NCBI GenBank assembly: GCA_041485385.1 | Contig: JBGPJM010000137.1 | Location: forward strand, 1 to 13,094 | Source: JBGPJM01 sp041485385 | Lineage (GTDB): Bacteria > Planctomycetota > Phycisphaerae > Phycisphaerales > UBA1924 | DNA length: 13,094 nt | Direction: 5' to 3' | In this document: positions 1 to 7,285 of the stretch, piece by piece | Layout of the letters: the number at the start of each line of letters is the position of its first letter | Position numbering within the stretch: the first letter of the stretch is position 1 | Program-made: the position numbers and the translations under genes | The notes under the pieces: model-generated | Seen by the model: the letters and a program-made list of their open reading frames with translations, nothing else | The model's database searches: none | What the model was told of the DNA's origin: nothing

Positions 1-7
1 CGCGTCG

Positions 8-813
8 ATGAGCGACCCCTCAACACCATCCGGCCCCTCCCCCGGCCAGCCGGCGCGAGAGCACTTCGAGATCGAGCCCGGCAGCGACAACCCCGCGGCC
101 TCCGCCCCACCCTCGCCGCCCAAGCCGCGCATCGATGCCCCGCCGCTGCTGGAACTGGACCAGGACCCCTGCCCGCGCTGCCACGCGCCGCTCGCGAAGG
201 ACGCCGTTTTCTGCCTCAAGTGCGGATACGACCTCAAGTCGAACGTGGTCCGCACGTCCGAGACCGGCGTCGAGTACGCTCCCGAAGCCCCCAAGCCACC
301 GCAGGAGTTCTCGACCCCCGGTCGCGGCGGCCTGCAGATCCTCGCCATCGCCGGCGCGGTCCTCACGGTCGGTGCCATGATCGCCGCCGGGGCCTTCTCT
401 CCCTCGCCCAAGGCCATGATCGTTCTCACCGCCGTCGCGCTCACCCTCTACGAAACGCTCCTGCACGCGGGCACGGGCATCGTCGCGATCGCCGTCGCGG
501 CCAAGCTCGGCGACATGCGGGTGGGACGCGTGGACCTCATCGCCGCGCGGATGTTCGTCGCTTTTGCCGCCTTCCAGCTCTTCGTTCACCTGTCCTTCCC
601 GGGCCCGGTCATGCTGGTGAAGTTTCTCCTCTGGGGCGTGGGCGGCCTGGCGTACTGGGGGCTGGTGATGCTCCTCTTCAAGCGCTCGCGCATGGAGGCG
701 CTGACCGTCATGATCGCGCACTTCATCCTGTACACGGTTGTGCAGTTCGGCACCTTCCTGGCGACGTGGTTCGCCGCCGCCGTCAAGACCGCGGGCAGCG
801 GAGCCATCGGCGG

Positions 814-817
<4 letters not shown>
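8..817 (+). CDS. Zinc-ribbon, multi-pass membrane protein of unknown function
   Basis: 269 residues as called. Residues 1-50 are Pro-rich and probably disordered. A four-cysteine zinc ribbon follows, with two CxxC knuckles (C55/C58 and C69/C72, the second reading CLKCGYDL). After a short linker come about five hydrophobic segments, near residues 109-130, 137-165, 178-199, 202-224 and 230-257. This suggests a cytoplasmic zinc ribbon on an inner-membrane domain. I do not recognise a named family; zinc-ribbon plus membrane-domain proteins of this layout are, to my knowledge, common and uncharacterised in planctomycetes. The frame is open to the left edge and no ribosome binding site is visible in the 7 bases before the ATG, so the true start could lie further upstream. 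The stop overlaps the galK start (ATGA at 814-817), which implies an operon with galK. A functional link to galactose metabolism is only inferred from that. The CDS is firm and the function unknown. Confidence 0.85.
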
Positions 818-2154
<1,337 letters not shown>

Positions 2155-2160
2155 CCGCTC

Positions 2161-2189
2161 TGGAAAACACCCCCATCCGTCCATACAGT
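2161..2189 (+). promoter_or_regulatory. Weak sigma70-like promoter candidate for tRNA-Tyr
   Basis: TGGAAA (2161-2166, 4/6 match to TTGACA) and TACAGT (2184-2189, 4/6 match to TATAAT) are separated by 17 nt. The tRNA 5' end lies 40 nt after the -10. The -35 overlaps the right arm of the inverted repeat across the galK stop. The match is modest and could be chance. The tRNA might instead be processed from galK read-through. Confidence 0.25.
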
Positions 2190-2229
2190 CTCCCCGCTTC
2201 CCCCCCGCCGGGGTGGGGGCGGCCAGACC

Positions 2230-2312
2230 GGGCGTGTACCGAAGTGGTCAAACGGGGCAGACTGTAAATCTGCTGGCTTATGCCTTCGCTGGTTCGAATC
2301 CAGCCGCGCCCA
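2230..2312 (+). tRNA. tRNA-Tyr (anticodon GTA)
   Basis: 83 nt; folds completely. The acceptor stem GGGCGTG (2230-2236) pairs with CGCGCCC (2305-2311) with one G-U, and the discriminator is A2312. The anticodon stem GCAGA/TCTGC encloses the loop CTGTAAA, with anticodon GTA at 2264-2266. The extra arm (2274-2287, about 14 nt) is long, as expected for bacterial class II tRNA-Tyr. The T arm is GCTGG-TTCGAAT-CCAGC (2288-2304). The 3' CCA is not encoded and must be added post-transcriptionally. No attL/attR-like repeat of the tRNA 3' end was found elsewhere in the window. Confidence 0.96.
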
Positions 2313-2557
2313 CTTCCTCTTCTCGGGCCGTTCTGTTCACGGTCGCACCACCCGCCGTTCTGCACTGCCCGAAGGGCACGCCCGTTGCTCGGTCGACTCG
2401 GGGGTGTTGCGCCGATCGCTGCTGAATGCTGGGGCCACGCCCGGCCAATGAGCCGAAAGCCGCTGGACCGGTTCGGTGGCGGGCCTTGACCTCCGGCCTG
2501 TTAGTGCCAATTAGGGAAACTTCCGCGTGGAATCGTCATTCCGTCGGAGGCATGATG
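2313..2557. other. Intergenic region after tRNA-Tyr
   Basis: No convincing gene. It contains a 9-bp direct repeat GCCGTTCTG (2327-2335 and 2354-2362) and a small hairpin TGCCC-GAA-GGGCA (2366-2378) without a U-tract. It also contains a good -35-like TTGACC (2486-2491) whose best -10 at 17-nt spacing (AATTAG, 2509-2514) is poor, and a short inverted repeat GGAAT-CGTC-ATTCC (2529-2542) just before the Shine-Dalgarno of the small ORF. The last two together could be the promoter/operator of the following gene cluster. Confidence 0.4.
2486..2514 (+). promoter_or_regulatory. Possible promoter for the small ORF / HMA-CBS genes
   Basis: TTGACC (5/6 match to the -35 consensus) is followed after 17 nt by AATTAG (3/6). 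The -35 is the clearest in the intergenic region, and the area around 2500-2520 is locally AT-richer than its surroundings. An inverted repeat (GGAAT/ATTCC, 2529-2542) lies 14 nt downstream, where an operator could sit. The weak -10 keeps confidence low. Confidence 0.25.
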
Positions 2558-2719
2558 ATGTTGTCGAGACTGACGGATTGCGGGGGGAAGGATGCCGTCG
2601 GCACCACCCCTCCGTGCGGAGGGATCGCGGGCGATCCGGCGTCCGTGCGGTGCGCACCCGGCGACGTGGGGTGCAGTCGGGAGAGCATGCTGGGAGAGAT
2701 AGCGGCGGCCAAAGAGTGA
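2558..2719 (+). CDS. Small Cys-containing protein, tentative
   Basis: A 53-residue ORF with four cysteines (C8, C20, C32, C39), no hydrophobic segment and many Gly/Pro/Ser residues. The case for translation is a strong Shine-Dalgarno, GGAGG at 2546-2550, seven bases before the third of three consecutive ATGs (2552, 2555, 2558). I chose the third because of this spacing. The ORF ends 22 nt before the preferred start of the HMA-CBS gene, so the two could be co-transcribed. Its TGA lies in the loop of a 6-bp inverted repeat. There is no recognised homology. The composition is not clearly protein-like and it could be part of a leader instead. If real, the four cysteines next to an HMA-like gene make a small metal- or redox-related protein one possibility, but that is inference. 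Confidence 0.35.
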   Translation: MLSRLTDCGGKDAVGTTPPCGGIAGDPASVRCAPGDVGCSRESMLGEIAAAKE

Positions 2720-2725
2720 GCCGCC
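2704..2725 (+). repeat. Inverted repeat across the small-ORF stop
   Basis: GGCGGC (2704-2709) and GCCGCC (2720-2725) are perfect 6-bp arms. The 10-nt loop contains the TGA (2717-2719) of the small ORF. The hairpin lies just upstream of the Shine-Dalgarno of the next gene (GAGG, 2729-2732), so it could tune translation of that gene. There is no U-tract. Confidence 0.35.
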
Positions 2726-2741
2726 AGCGAGGGTGCGTCTT

Positions 2742-3566
2742 ATGCAAGCGACCAGGACGGTGCTGCTCATCGCGGGAATGCGGGGCGCTAAATGCCGGCA
2801 GCGGGTCGTGGCCGCCCTCGAGGCCGTCTGCGGTGTGAAGGAAGTGGAAGTGAACCTCTATCGAGCCCGTGCCACGGTACTCCACGCGCCGACCTGCGAA
2901 ACGTCGGGACTCATCCGGGCGGTCGTCAGCGCCGGCTACGGCGCTGTGCTCGACGTGAAGGGGAGGGCCTCGCGCGGCCTCCGGGGCCGGCTGGTCGGGC
3001 AATCGTCGACGGCACCGAGCATGGGCGTACAGGGTGCTTCGACAAGGACGACACTGAAGACCGCTCTGACGGCAAAGGACGTCATGGTCCCCGAGCCGAT
3101 ATGCGTCGAGCCCTCGACGACGATCCGTCAACTGGCCCGTGAGTTCGAGGAGAACCAGATCTCCGGGGCACCGGTGGTGGACCAGGAGGGGAGGGTCATC
3201 GGGGTGGTGTCCAAGACGGACCTGATCCGCCGCTGCTCGGAGGGCACCGGCGAAGTCCCGCCTGCGGATCTTTTCGAGGTCCTGTCCGAACAGGGCGGGG
3301 AAGACGAGGACGATCGCGGGGCCGGTTCCGAGCCGCTGATCTGCGTCCAGGAGTTCATGACAGAGGATCCGGTGACGGTGGCGCTGGACACTCCGGTGAG
3401 TTGCATCGGTCGCATCATGTTCGAGAGGCGGATCCACCGTGTCGTCGTGGTGGATGGGGAGAGATTCCCGCTGGGGATCATCACGAGCCTGGACCTTCTG
3501 GGTGTCGTCGCGCATGAGCTTCGCGAGCGCGCCGGGGGCGGCCGCGGGACTCTGGCACGAGCATGA
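2742..3566 (+). CDS. Degenerate HMA domain fused to a CBS-domain pair
   Basis: 274 residues, soluble. Residues 5-70 read like a heavy-metal-associated (HMA, ferredoxin-fold) domain: a GM loop, then a helix ending in GVKEVEVNL, a second strand, and the closing AGYGA. The metal site is not canonical, since GMxCxxC appears as GMRGAKC, so the first Cys is Gly and only C18 remains. After a linker rich in Ser/Thr/Gly come two CBS domains, about 109-165 (AKDVMVPEPICV... GAPVVDQEGRVIGVVSKTDL) and 200-258 (VQEFMTEDPVTV... HRVVVVDGE... GIITSLDLL), joined by an acidic EDEDD stretch. CBS pairs (Bateman modules) usually bind adenine nucleotides and regulate a partner. No catalytic domain is attached, so this is probably a stand-alone sensor. 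I chose ATG 2742 over GTG 2733 because GAGG (2729-2732) is 9 nt away. The stop TGA sits at 3564-3566. The next reading frame has an ATG overlapping it, but the kinase probably starts at 3761. Confidence 0.85.
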   Translation: MQATRTVLLIAGMRGAKCRQRVVAALEAVCGVKEVEVNLYRARATVLHAPTCETSGLIRAVVSAGYGAVLDVKGRASRGLRGRLVGQSSTAPSMGVQGASTRTTLKTALTAKDVMVPEPICVEPSTTIRQLAREFEENQISGAPVVDQEGRVIGVVSKTDLIRRCSEGTGEVPPADLFEVLSEQGGEDEDDRGAGSEPLICVQEFMTEDPVTVALDTPVSCIGRIMFERRIHRVVVVDGERFPLGIITSLDLLGVVAHELRERAGGGRGTLARA

Positions 3567-3708
3567 GCCACCCCGTGTCGACTCTGTGCGGGCGGGCCCC
3601 ACGTGGTCGGGGGGTGGCCGCGGCGCCCGGGCTCGGGGCGGTTGCCGCCGCCGGAGGGGCATGCGGTGCGGCGTCACCCGTGGGGGGGCGCTCGGGCGCG
3701 ATCGCCGT

Positions 3709-3714
3709 TACAAT
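3709..3714 (+). promoter_or_regulatory. Possible -10 element of the histidine kinase gene
   Basis: TACAAT (5/6 match to TATAAT) lies in an otherwise extremely G/C-rich stretch, 46 nt before the chosen kinase start. No recognisable -35 is found 16-18 nt upstream. Its position supports a separate transcript and the downstream start at 3761 rather than the overlapping ATG at 3563. Confidence 0.3.
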
Positions 3715-3720
3715 CGGCGA

Positions 3721-3755
3721 GGAGGATCCGCGCGATCCGGATCGCACGGAGGATC
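3721..3755 (+). promoter_or_regulatory. 14-bp palindrome flanked by GGAGGATC direct repeats (operator candidate)
   Basis: GCGATCCGGATCGC (3732-3745) is a perfect 14-bp palindrome. It is bracketed by two copies of GGAGGATC (3721-3728 and 3748-3755). The right copy contains the Shine-Dalgarno of the kinase gene, eight bases from ATG 3761. Position just downstream of a TACAAT -10 and over the ribosome binding region fits either a repressor operator or an RNA hairpin that hides the ribosome binding site. The sequence facts are direct; the role is inferred. Confidence 0.4.
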
Positions 3756-3760
3756 TGAAC

Positions 3761-5347
3761 ATGGCGGCGGACGGAACGAACGAGACCGAAGCACCGATCG
3801 ATAGCCAGGCTCGCTTGCTGTCGATCATCGACTGCGCGATGGACGCGATCATCACGGTCGACGAGGCGCATCGTGTCGTGATGTTCAACAGAGCGGCGGA
3901 GCGGATCTTTGGCGTTCCGGCGCGCGAGGCGATCGGCGGATCGCTGGACCGGTTCATCCCGGAGCGGTTCCGGGGCGCCCACGCCGGTCATGTCCGATCG
4001 TTCGGGTGCACGGGGGTGACGACGCGGGCGATGGGACGGCTGGACACGCTCTGCGGGCTGCGGGCGGACGGGAGGGAGTTTCCGATCGAGGCGTCGATCT
4101 CGCAGACGCCTTCGAATGGCCGGCGGTTCTTCACGGTGATCCTGCGCGACATCTCCGAACGGCAAAGACTCGAGCAGCAGCTGCTGCAGTCGCAGAAGAT
4201 GGAGAGCATCGGTCGCCTAGCGGGCGGGATCGCGCACGACTTCAACAACCTCTTGATGGCCATGTTCAACTACCTGACCCTGGCGTCGCGCCGGCTCGAA
4301 TCCGGCCACCCTGCCCGGGGCGCGCTGACGCATGTGCAGGAGGCCGCGGAGCGAGCGGCCGCGCTCACGCGGCAACTGCTCGCTTTCGCCCGCAAGCAGG
4401 TCGTGCACCAGCGGGTGCTTTGTCCCCGCGATGTGGTCGTGGGGCTGGAGCCGATGCTGAGGCGTCTCTTGGGTGAGGACGTGATGCTGCGCGCGGTGCT
4501 GGCTCCGGACACGGGCAACGTCCGAGCCGACGGCGCCCAGCTCGAGCAGGTGCTCATGAACCTGGTCGTGAATTCCAAGGACGCGATGCCCCGGGGCGGT
4601 ACGCTCACGATCGAGGCCGGCAACATGGTGCTGGACGAGGCGTACTGCCGCACGCGCGTGGGGACCACACCCGGCGAACACGTGCTGATCTCGGTCACGG
4701 ATACGGGCGTGGGGATGGCGCCGGATGTCTTGGCTCGCTTGTTCGAGCCGTTCTTCACGACCAAGCCGCCTGGGAAGGGGACCGGCCTGGGGCTGGCGAC
4801 ATGCCACGGGATCGTCAAGCAGAGCGGCGGGCACATTGCGGTGTACAGCGAGCCGGGGCGGGGAACATCCATGAAGGTCTTTCTTCCTCGCGTGCTGGAG
4901 GAAGCGGCGGGCAGCGCGCCCGCCGGGTCCGAAGCGGAGCCCGTCGGCGGCACCGAGACGGCCCTGCTGGTCGAGGACAGCGCTATGGTCCGGGACCTGG
5001 CGAGCGCGGCGTTGCGGGACGCGGGCTACACGGTGCTGTCGGCCACGGGCGGCTCCGAGGCTCTGCGTGCGGTCGCGGAGCACGCCGGGCCGATCGACCT
5101 GCTGGTGACCGACGTCGTGCTCCCGGAAATGAGCGGTGTGAAGCTGGCGGAATCGCTCTTGCGGGCGCGGCCCGGCATGGCCGTGATCTACATGTCCGGC
5201 TACACGGACGAGACGATCGCCGACCACGGAGTCGAGACGGCGCGGATGGCGTTCCTGGCCAAGCCTTTCACGATGGATACGCTGCTGCGGAAGGTCCGGG
5301 AGGTGCTCGACGGCGGAAAGGACCGCTCACGGTTGCGCAGGCGATGA
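3761..5347 (+). CDS. PAS hybrid sensor histidine kinase with receiver domain
   Basis: 528 residues, no membrane segment, so probably cytoplasmic. Order: PAS (about 16-140, ending in the typical LRADGREFPIEASIS and VILRDISERQ); HisKA dimerisation/phosphoacceptor with H159 in GGIAHDFNNLL; HATPase_c (about 265-390) with an N box (NSKDAM), DTGVGM, FEPFFTTKPPGKGTGLGL; and REC (about 400-520). The REC has the acidic pair E405/D406, phosphoacceptor D451 in VTDVVLPEMSG, Ser in YMSGYTD and Lys in LAKPF. All catalytic residues are present. The H159 region is of the HDFNN type common in PAS hybrid kinases. The frame is open to an ATG at 3563 that overlaps the CBS-gene stop. However, that extension is 66 residues of Gly/Ala/Pro/Arg-rich low complexity, whereas ATG 3761 has GGAGGA at 8-nt spacing and a -10-like hexamer upstream. 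The upstream CBS protein and this kinase may form one signalling unit. No output DNA-binding regulator is adjacent. Leucine codons are mostly CTG, unlike galK. Confidence 0.93.
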   Translation: MAADGTNETEAPIDSQARLLSIIDCAMDAIITVDEAHRVVMFNRAAERIFGVPAREAIGGSLDRFIPERFRGAHAGHVRSFGCTGVTTRAMGRLDTLCGLRADGREFPIEASISQTPSNGRRFFTVILRDISERQRLEQQLLQSQKMESIGRLAGGIAHDFNNLLMAMFNYLTLASRRLESGHPARGALTHVQEAAERAAALTRQLLAFARKQVVHQRVLCPRDVVVGLEPMLRRLLGEDVMLRAVLAPDTGNVRADGAQLEQVLMNLVVNSKDAMPRGGTLTIEAGNMVLDEAYCRTRVGTTPGEHVLISVTDTGVGMAPDVLARLFEPFFTTKPPGKGTGLGLATCHGIVKQSGGHIAVYSEPGRGTSMKVFLPRVLEEAAGSAPAGSEAEPVGGTETALLVEDSAMVRDLASAALRDAGYTVLSATGGSEALRAVAEHAGPIDLLVTDVVLPEMSGVKLAESLLRARPGMAVIYMSGYTDETIADHGVETARMAFLAKPFTMDTLLRKVREVLDGGKDRSRLRRR

Positions 5348-5466
5348 TGTTCCCGGCGTGGCCGGGCCTGTTGCGTCGAGGGGTAGGGGATCAATCGGCG
5401 GAGCCGTCCGACAGAGCAGCGCGCATGGACGAGAAGGAATGCAGCACGACCGGCGGCGATTGGGAG

Positions 5467-6492
5467 ATGCGTCGAGTCGCCATCGTTGGCGCGGGGGCCA
5501 TGGGCACGACTCTCGCCGCGATCGTCGGGCGCAGGCTGCCGGTGGTGGTCGTCTGCCGTGACGCGGGCCGGGCGGCGGAACTCTTCCGGGACGGGGCACG
5601 GGCCCAGGGAGCGGTGTCGGCCGAATCTCGCCCGATCATCGTGGGGTCCATGGGCGATCTGGCGGCGGTGGGCGGCGTGAGCGCGCTCTTCGTGACCACC
5701 AAGACCACGGCGATCCCCCAGATCGCCGCCGAGTTGCGCCCGTTGATGGACCGCATCGGCGATCAAGCGGGCGCGCCGTACATCGTCAGCTTCCAGAACG
5801 GGATCGAGTCGGGGCGGCATCTGATGGAGCTGTTGCGGGACCGGCGTGTGCTGCGGATGGTGCTCAGCCTCGGGGCGGTCCTGGACCCGCGCACCGGCGC
5901 GGCGCGCGTACACATGGCCGCGGGGGTGCAGTCGATCGGGTGCGCCCACGCCGCCCACCGGGACGTGTGCCGGAAGATCAGCGAGGCCCTGAGCGCCGCC
6001 GGCCTCCGCACGGAGTTTGTGTCCGATATCGAGGCACGTGTGTGGGCGAAGGGGATCATCAACGCCGCCGTGAACCCGGTTGCGGCGCTGGTAAACTCGA
6101 CTATCGGGCAGGTGATGGACTCCCCGGCCCGCCTGATCGTCGAGGCGCTTCTCCGCGAGGGGCTGGCCGTGGGGAAGGCCGCGGGGATCCACCTGGCCGA
6201 TGATTACCTCGACCAGGCCCGCGAGACGATCCGGCGGTCCGCCGAGCACACCCCCAGCATGGTCGAGGACATCCGGGCCGGACGGGAGAGCGAGGTCGGC
6301 GAGCTCAATCGACAGATTCTCGCGCATGCGCGCCAGGCCGGCGTTCCGGCGCCGACCCACGAGGTGATCGACGCGCTGATCGAGACGTTCGACTGGAAGC
6401 TGTACTCATCCCCGGCCCGACCGCCGGCGGCCGGGTTCGTGCGCGGCGCCACGCCCGATGAATCACCCGAGGCCAACGCGCCCACCGGCTAG
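5467..6492 (+). CDS. panE: Ketopantoate reductase family protein (2-dehydropantoate 2-reductase)
   Basis: 341 residues from this start. The family reduces 2-dehydropantoate to pantoate with NADPH in pantothenate/CoA synthesis. The N-terminal Rossmann fold starts at once with VAIVGAGAMG (GxGxxG type, residues 4-13). Family landmarks are all seen: the FVTTKTT strand and the FQNGIE segment; K195 in VWAKGIINAAVNP, the catalytic Lys position, followed by the conserved Asn; SMVEDIRAGRESEVGELN, carrying the Ser and Glu that match S244 and E256 of E. coli PanE (recalled alignment). The start is uncertain. ATG 5344 overlaps the kinase stop (ATGA), ATG 5425 adds 14 residues, and ATG 5467 puts the Rossmann strand at the usual distance but has no well-spaced Shine-Dalgarno. 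The C-terminal ~25 residues are Pro/Ala-rich. The family contains paralogues with other 2-oxoacid substrates, so panE is a family-level assignment. It lies downstream of the kinase and may be co-transcribed. Confidence 0.85.
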   Translation: MRRVAIVGAGAMGTTLAAIVGRRLPVVVVCRDAGRAAELFRDGARAQGAVSAESRPIIVGSMGDLAAVGGVSALFVTTKTTAIPQIAAELRPLMDRIGDQAGAPYIVSFQNGIESGRHLMELLRDRRVLRMVLSLGAVLDPRTGAARVHMAAGVQSIGCAHAAHRDVCRKISEALSAAGLRTEFVSDIEARVWAKGIINAAVNPVAALVNSTIGQVMDSPARLIVEALLREGLAVGKAAGIHLADDYLDQARETIRRSAEHTPSMVEDIRAGRESEVGELNRQILAHARQAGVPAPTHEVIDALIETFDWKLYSSPARPPAAGFVRGATPDESPEANAPTG

Positions 6493-6496
6493 CTAG
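6489..6496. other. Zero-spacing convergent stop codons in CTAGCTAG
   Basis: The TAG of the ketopantoate reductase gene occupies 6490-6492. The TAG of the minus-strand PNPOx gene is the complement of CTA at 6493-6495. Together they lie in the palindrome CTAGCTAG (6489-6496). There is no room between the genes for a terminator, so transcripts from both sides must run into the opposite gene. Confidence 0.8.
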
Positions 6497-7089
6497 GGAC
6501 AGATGACCTCCGGCCTCCAGCCGCTCATCACGTGGAGCATGACCCGATTCTGGCCGACCTGCAGCGTCTGAAACCAGTCGATCAGCTCGACCTCGAGTTC
6601 GATGACCACGAAGTTCCGCCGGGCCTGTGCGGCCATCCCTTCGGTGATGGCCTGGAGAGTATGTGGGAGCCGCGGATCCTGCTGCACCTGCATGCCCGGC
6701 GGGTCCGGTGATGAATCCAGGTACTGCAGGGCGAGGGAGGTCTGCTCCCAGTGGTGTGCGGCGGCCTGGTCGCCGGAATGCAGCGAGACGGCCCCTTCGA
6801 GCCGGATCTCCACGCCGTCGCGTCCGTCGTATGCGACGAGGCAGGCGTGCGGCATGGCCGAGAGGTCCTCGATCTTCGACGATCGGCGGTCGGTGTGGAA
6901 CCAGATACGCCGCGACGAGCGATCGGCGCCGCGGATGACCATCATGCGTGCCGAGGGACGTCCGGAGACCGTCGCCGTCGCCAGCGTGACCAGGCGCATG
7001 GGGTGGGCGCGGTCGCCCGCGCCGGCGGACAGCCGTTTCCACGTCTCGTCGAGAACTCTCTCGGGCGGGATGAGAGCCAGGGCGGTCAT
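6493..7089 (-). CDS. PNPOx-family FMN-binding split-barrel protein
   Basis: 198 residues, soluble. The N-terminal half is a pyridoxamine-5'-phosphate-oxidase-like split beta-barrel: RLVTLATA, GRPSARMMVIRGAD, IWFHTDRRSSKIEDL, VEIRLEGAVSLHS. These are the segments that form the FMN site in this family. The C-terminus ends GWRPEVICP and lacks the RLHxR-type end of true PdxH, so I call it PNPOx-family, closer in pattern to the Alr4036-type proteins, rather than pdxH. Its reaction is unknown; PNP/PMP oxidation or FMN/F420-type redox chemistry are options. I chose ATG at 7089 because a good Shine-Dalgarno (GGGAGGA on the minus strand) precedes it by about 7 nt. The longer frame to 7173 would add 28 unlikely residues. 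It follows ccmD by 46 nt on the same strand, across a 10-bp hairpin, so it may be partly co-transcribed with the ccm operon. Confidence 0.85.
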   Translation of the reverse strand: MTALALIPPERVLDETWKRLSAGAGDRAHPMRLVTLATATVSGRPSARMMVIRGADRSSRRIWFHTDRRSSKIEDLSAMPHACLVAYDGRDGVEIRLEGAVSLHSGDQAAAHHWEQTSLALQYLDSSPDPPGMQVQQDPRLPHTLQAITEGMAAQARRNFVVIELEVELIDWFQTLQVGQNRVMLHVMSGWRPEVICP

Positions 7090-7113
7090 CGGCGATCCTC
7101 CCGGGGGGCGGCT

Positions 7114-7142
7114 CCGCTGAGCGATCGCCCGCCGCTCAGCGG
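7114..7142 (-). terminator. 10-bp hairpin overlapping the ccmD stop
   Basis: CCGCTGAGCG (7114-7123) and CGCTCAGCGG (7133-7142) are perfect complementary arms with a 9-nt loop. The ccmD TGA (plus-strand TCA, 7136-7138) lies in one arm. The hairpin is GC-rich and stable, but no U-tract follows on the minus strand. It probably marks the 3' end of the ccm coding unit as a partial terminator or RNA-stability element before the PNPOx gene. Confidence 0.45.
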
Positions 7143-7285
7143 TCGGGCGATTCTGCCGGTGTTGGCCGGGCAACCTGAACCCGGCGCGACAGTGCGCGGC
7201 TGTGCCGCCAGATGACGATGGCGTAGCCGAGCAGGAGGGCGAGCCCGGCGACGTGGGCGAGGATGAGGTATTGGGTGCCGGTCAT
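7136..7285 (-). CDS. ccmD: CcmD-like small haem-exporter subunit
   Basis: 49 residues. There is a short N-terminus, one transmembrane helix (about residues 7-26, ILAHVAGLALLLGYAIVIW), then a basic stretch (RHSRALSRR) and a polar tail. This is the size and topology of CcmD, which in System I stabilises the CcmABC complex and helps release holo-CcmE. CcmD is too short and variable for sequence alone to be decisive. The assignment rests on its place directly after ccmC, with the ATG overlapping the ccmC stop by 4 nt (7282-7285). A longer frame runs upstream to 7426, but that part overlaps ccmC and is not credible. Confidence 0.8.
   Translation of the reverse strand: MTGTQYLILAHVAGLALLLGYAIVIWRHSRALSRRVQVARPTPAESPDR

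Noticed and set aside
220..813. Upstream extension of the galactokinase frame
   Set aside because: The Arg/His-rich translation is a shadow of the zinc-ribbon gene; the GalK N-terminus fits ATG 814 with an ATGA overlap.
2514..2537. ECF-sigma-like promoter (GGAAAC ... CGTC)
   Set aside because: Spacing is about 13 nt, shorter than the usual 16-17, and the -35 match is imperfect.
3563..3760. 66-residue N-terminal extension of the histidine kinase from ATG 3563
   Set aside because: The 4-nt overlap with the CBS gene is tempting, but the extension is low-complexity Gly/Ala/Pro. ATG 3761 has a strong, well-spaced Shine-Dalgarno and a -10-like hexamer upstream.
4294..4312. CTCGAATCCGGCC resembling the tRNA-Tyr T-arm (possible att site)
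   Set aside because: The match is short and imperfect, lies inside the kinase HisKA region, and there is no integrase; most likely chance.
6493..7089. Assignment as pdxH proper
   Set aside because: The C-terminal RLHxR-type segment of PdxH is missing and the pattern is closer to other PNPOx-fold flavoproteins, so only the family is claimed.
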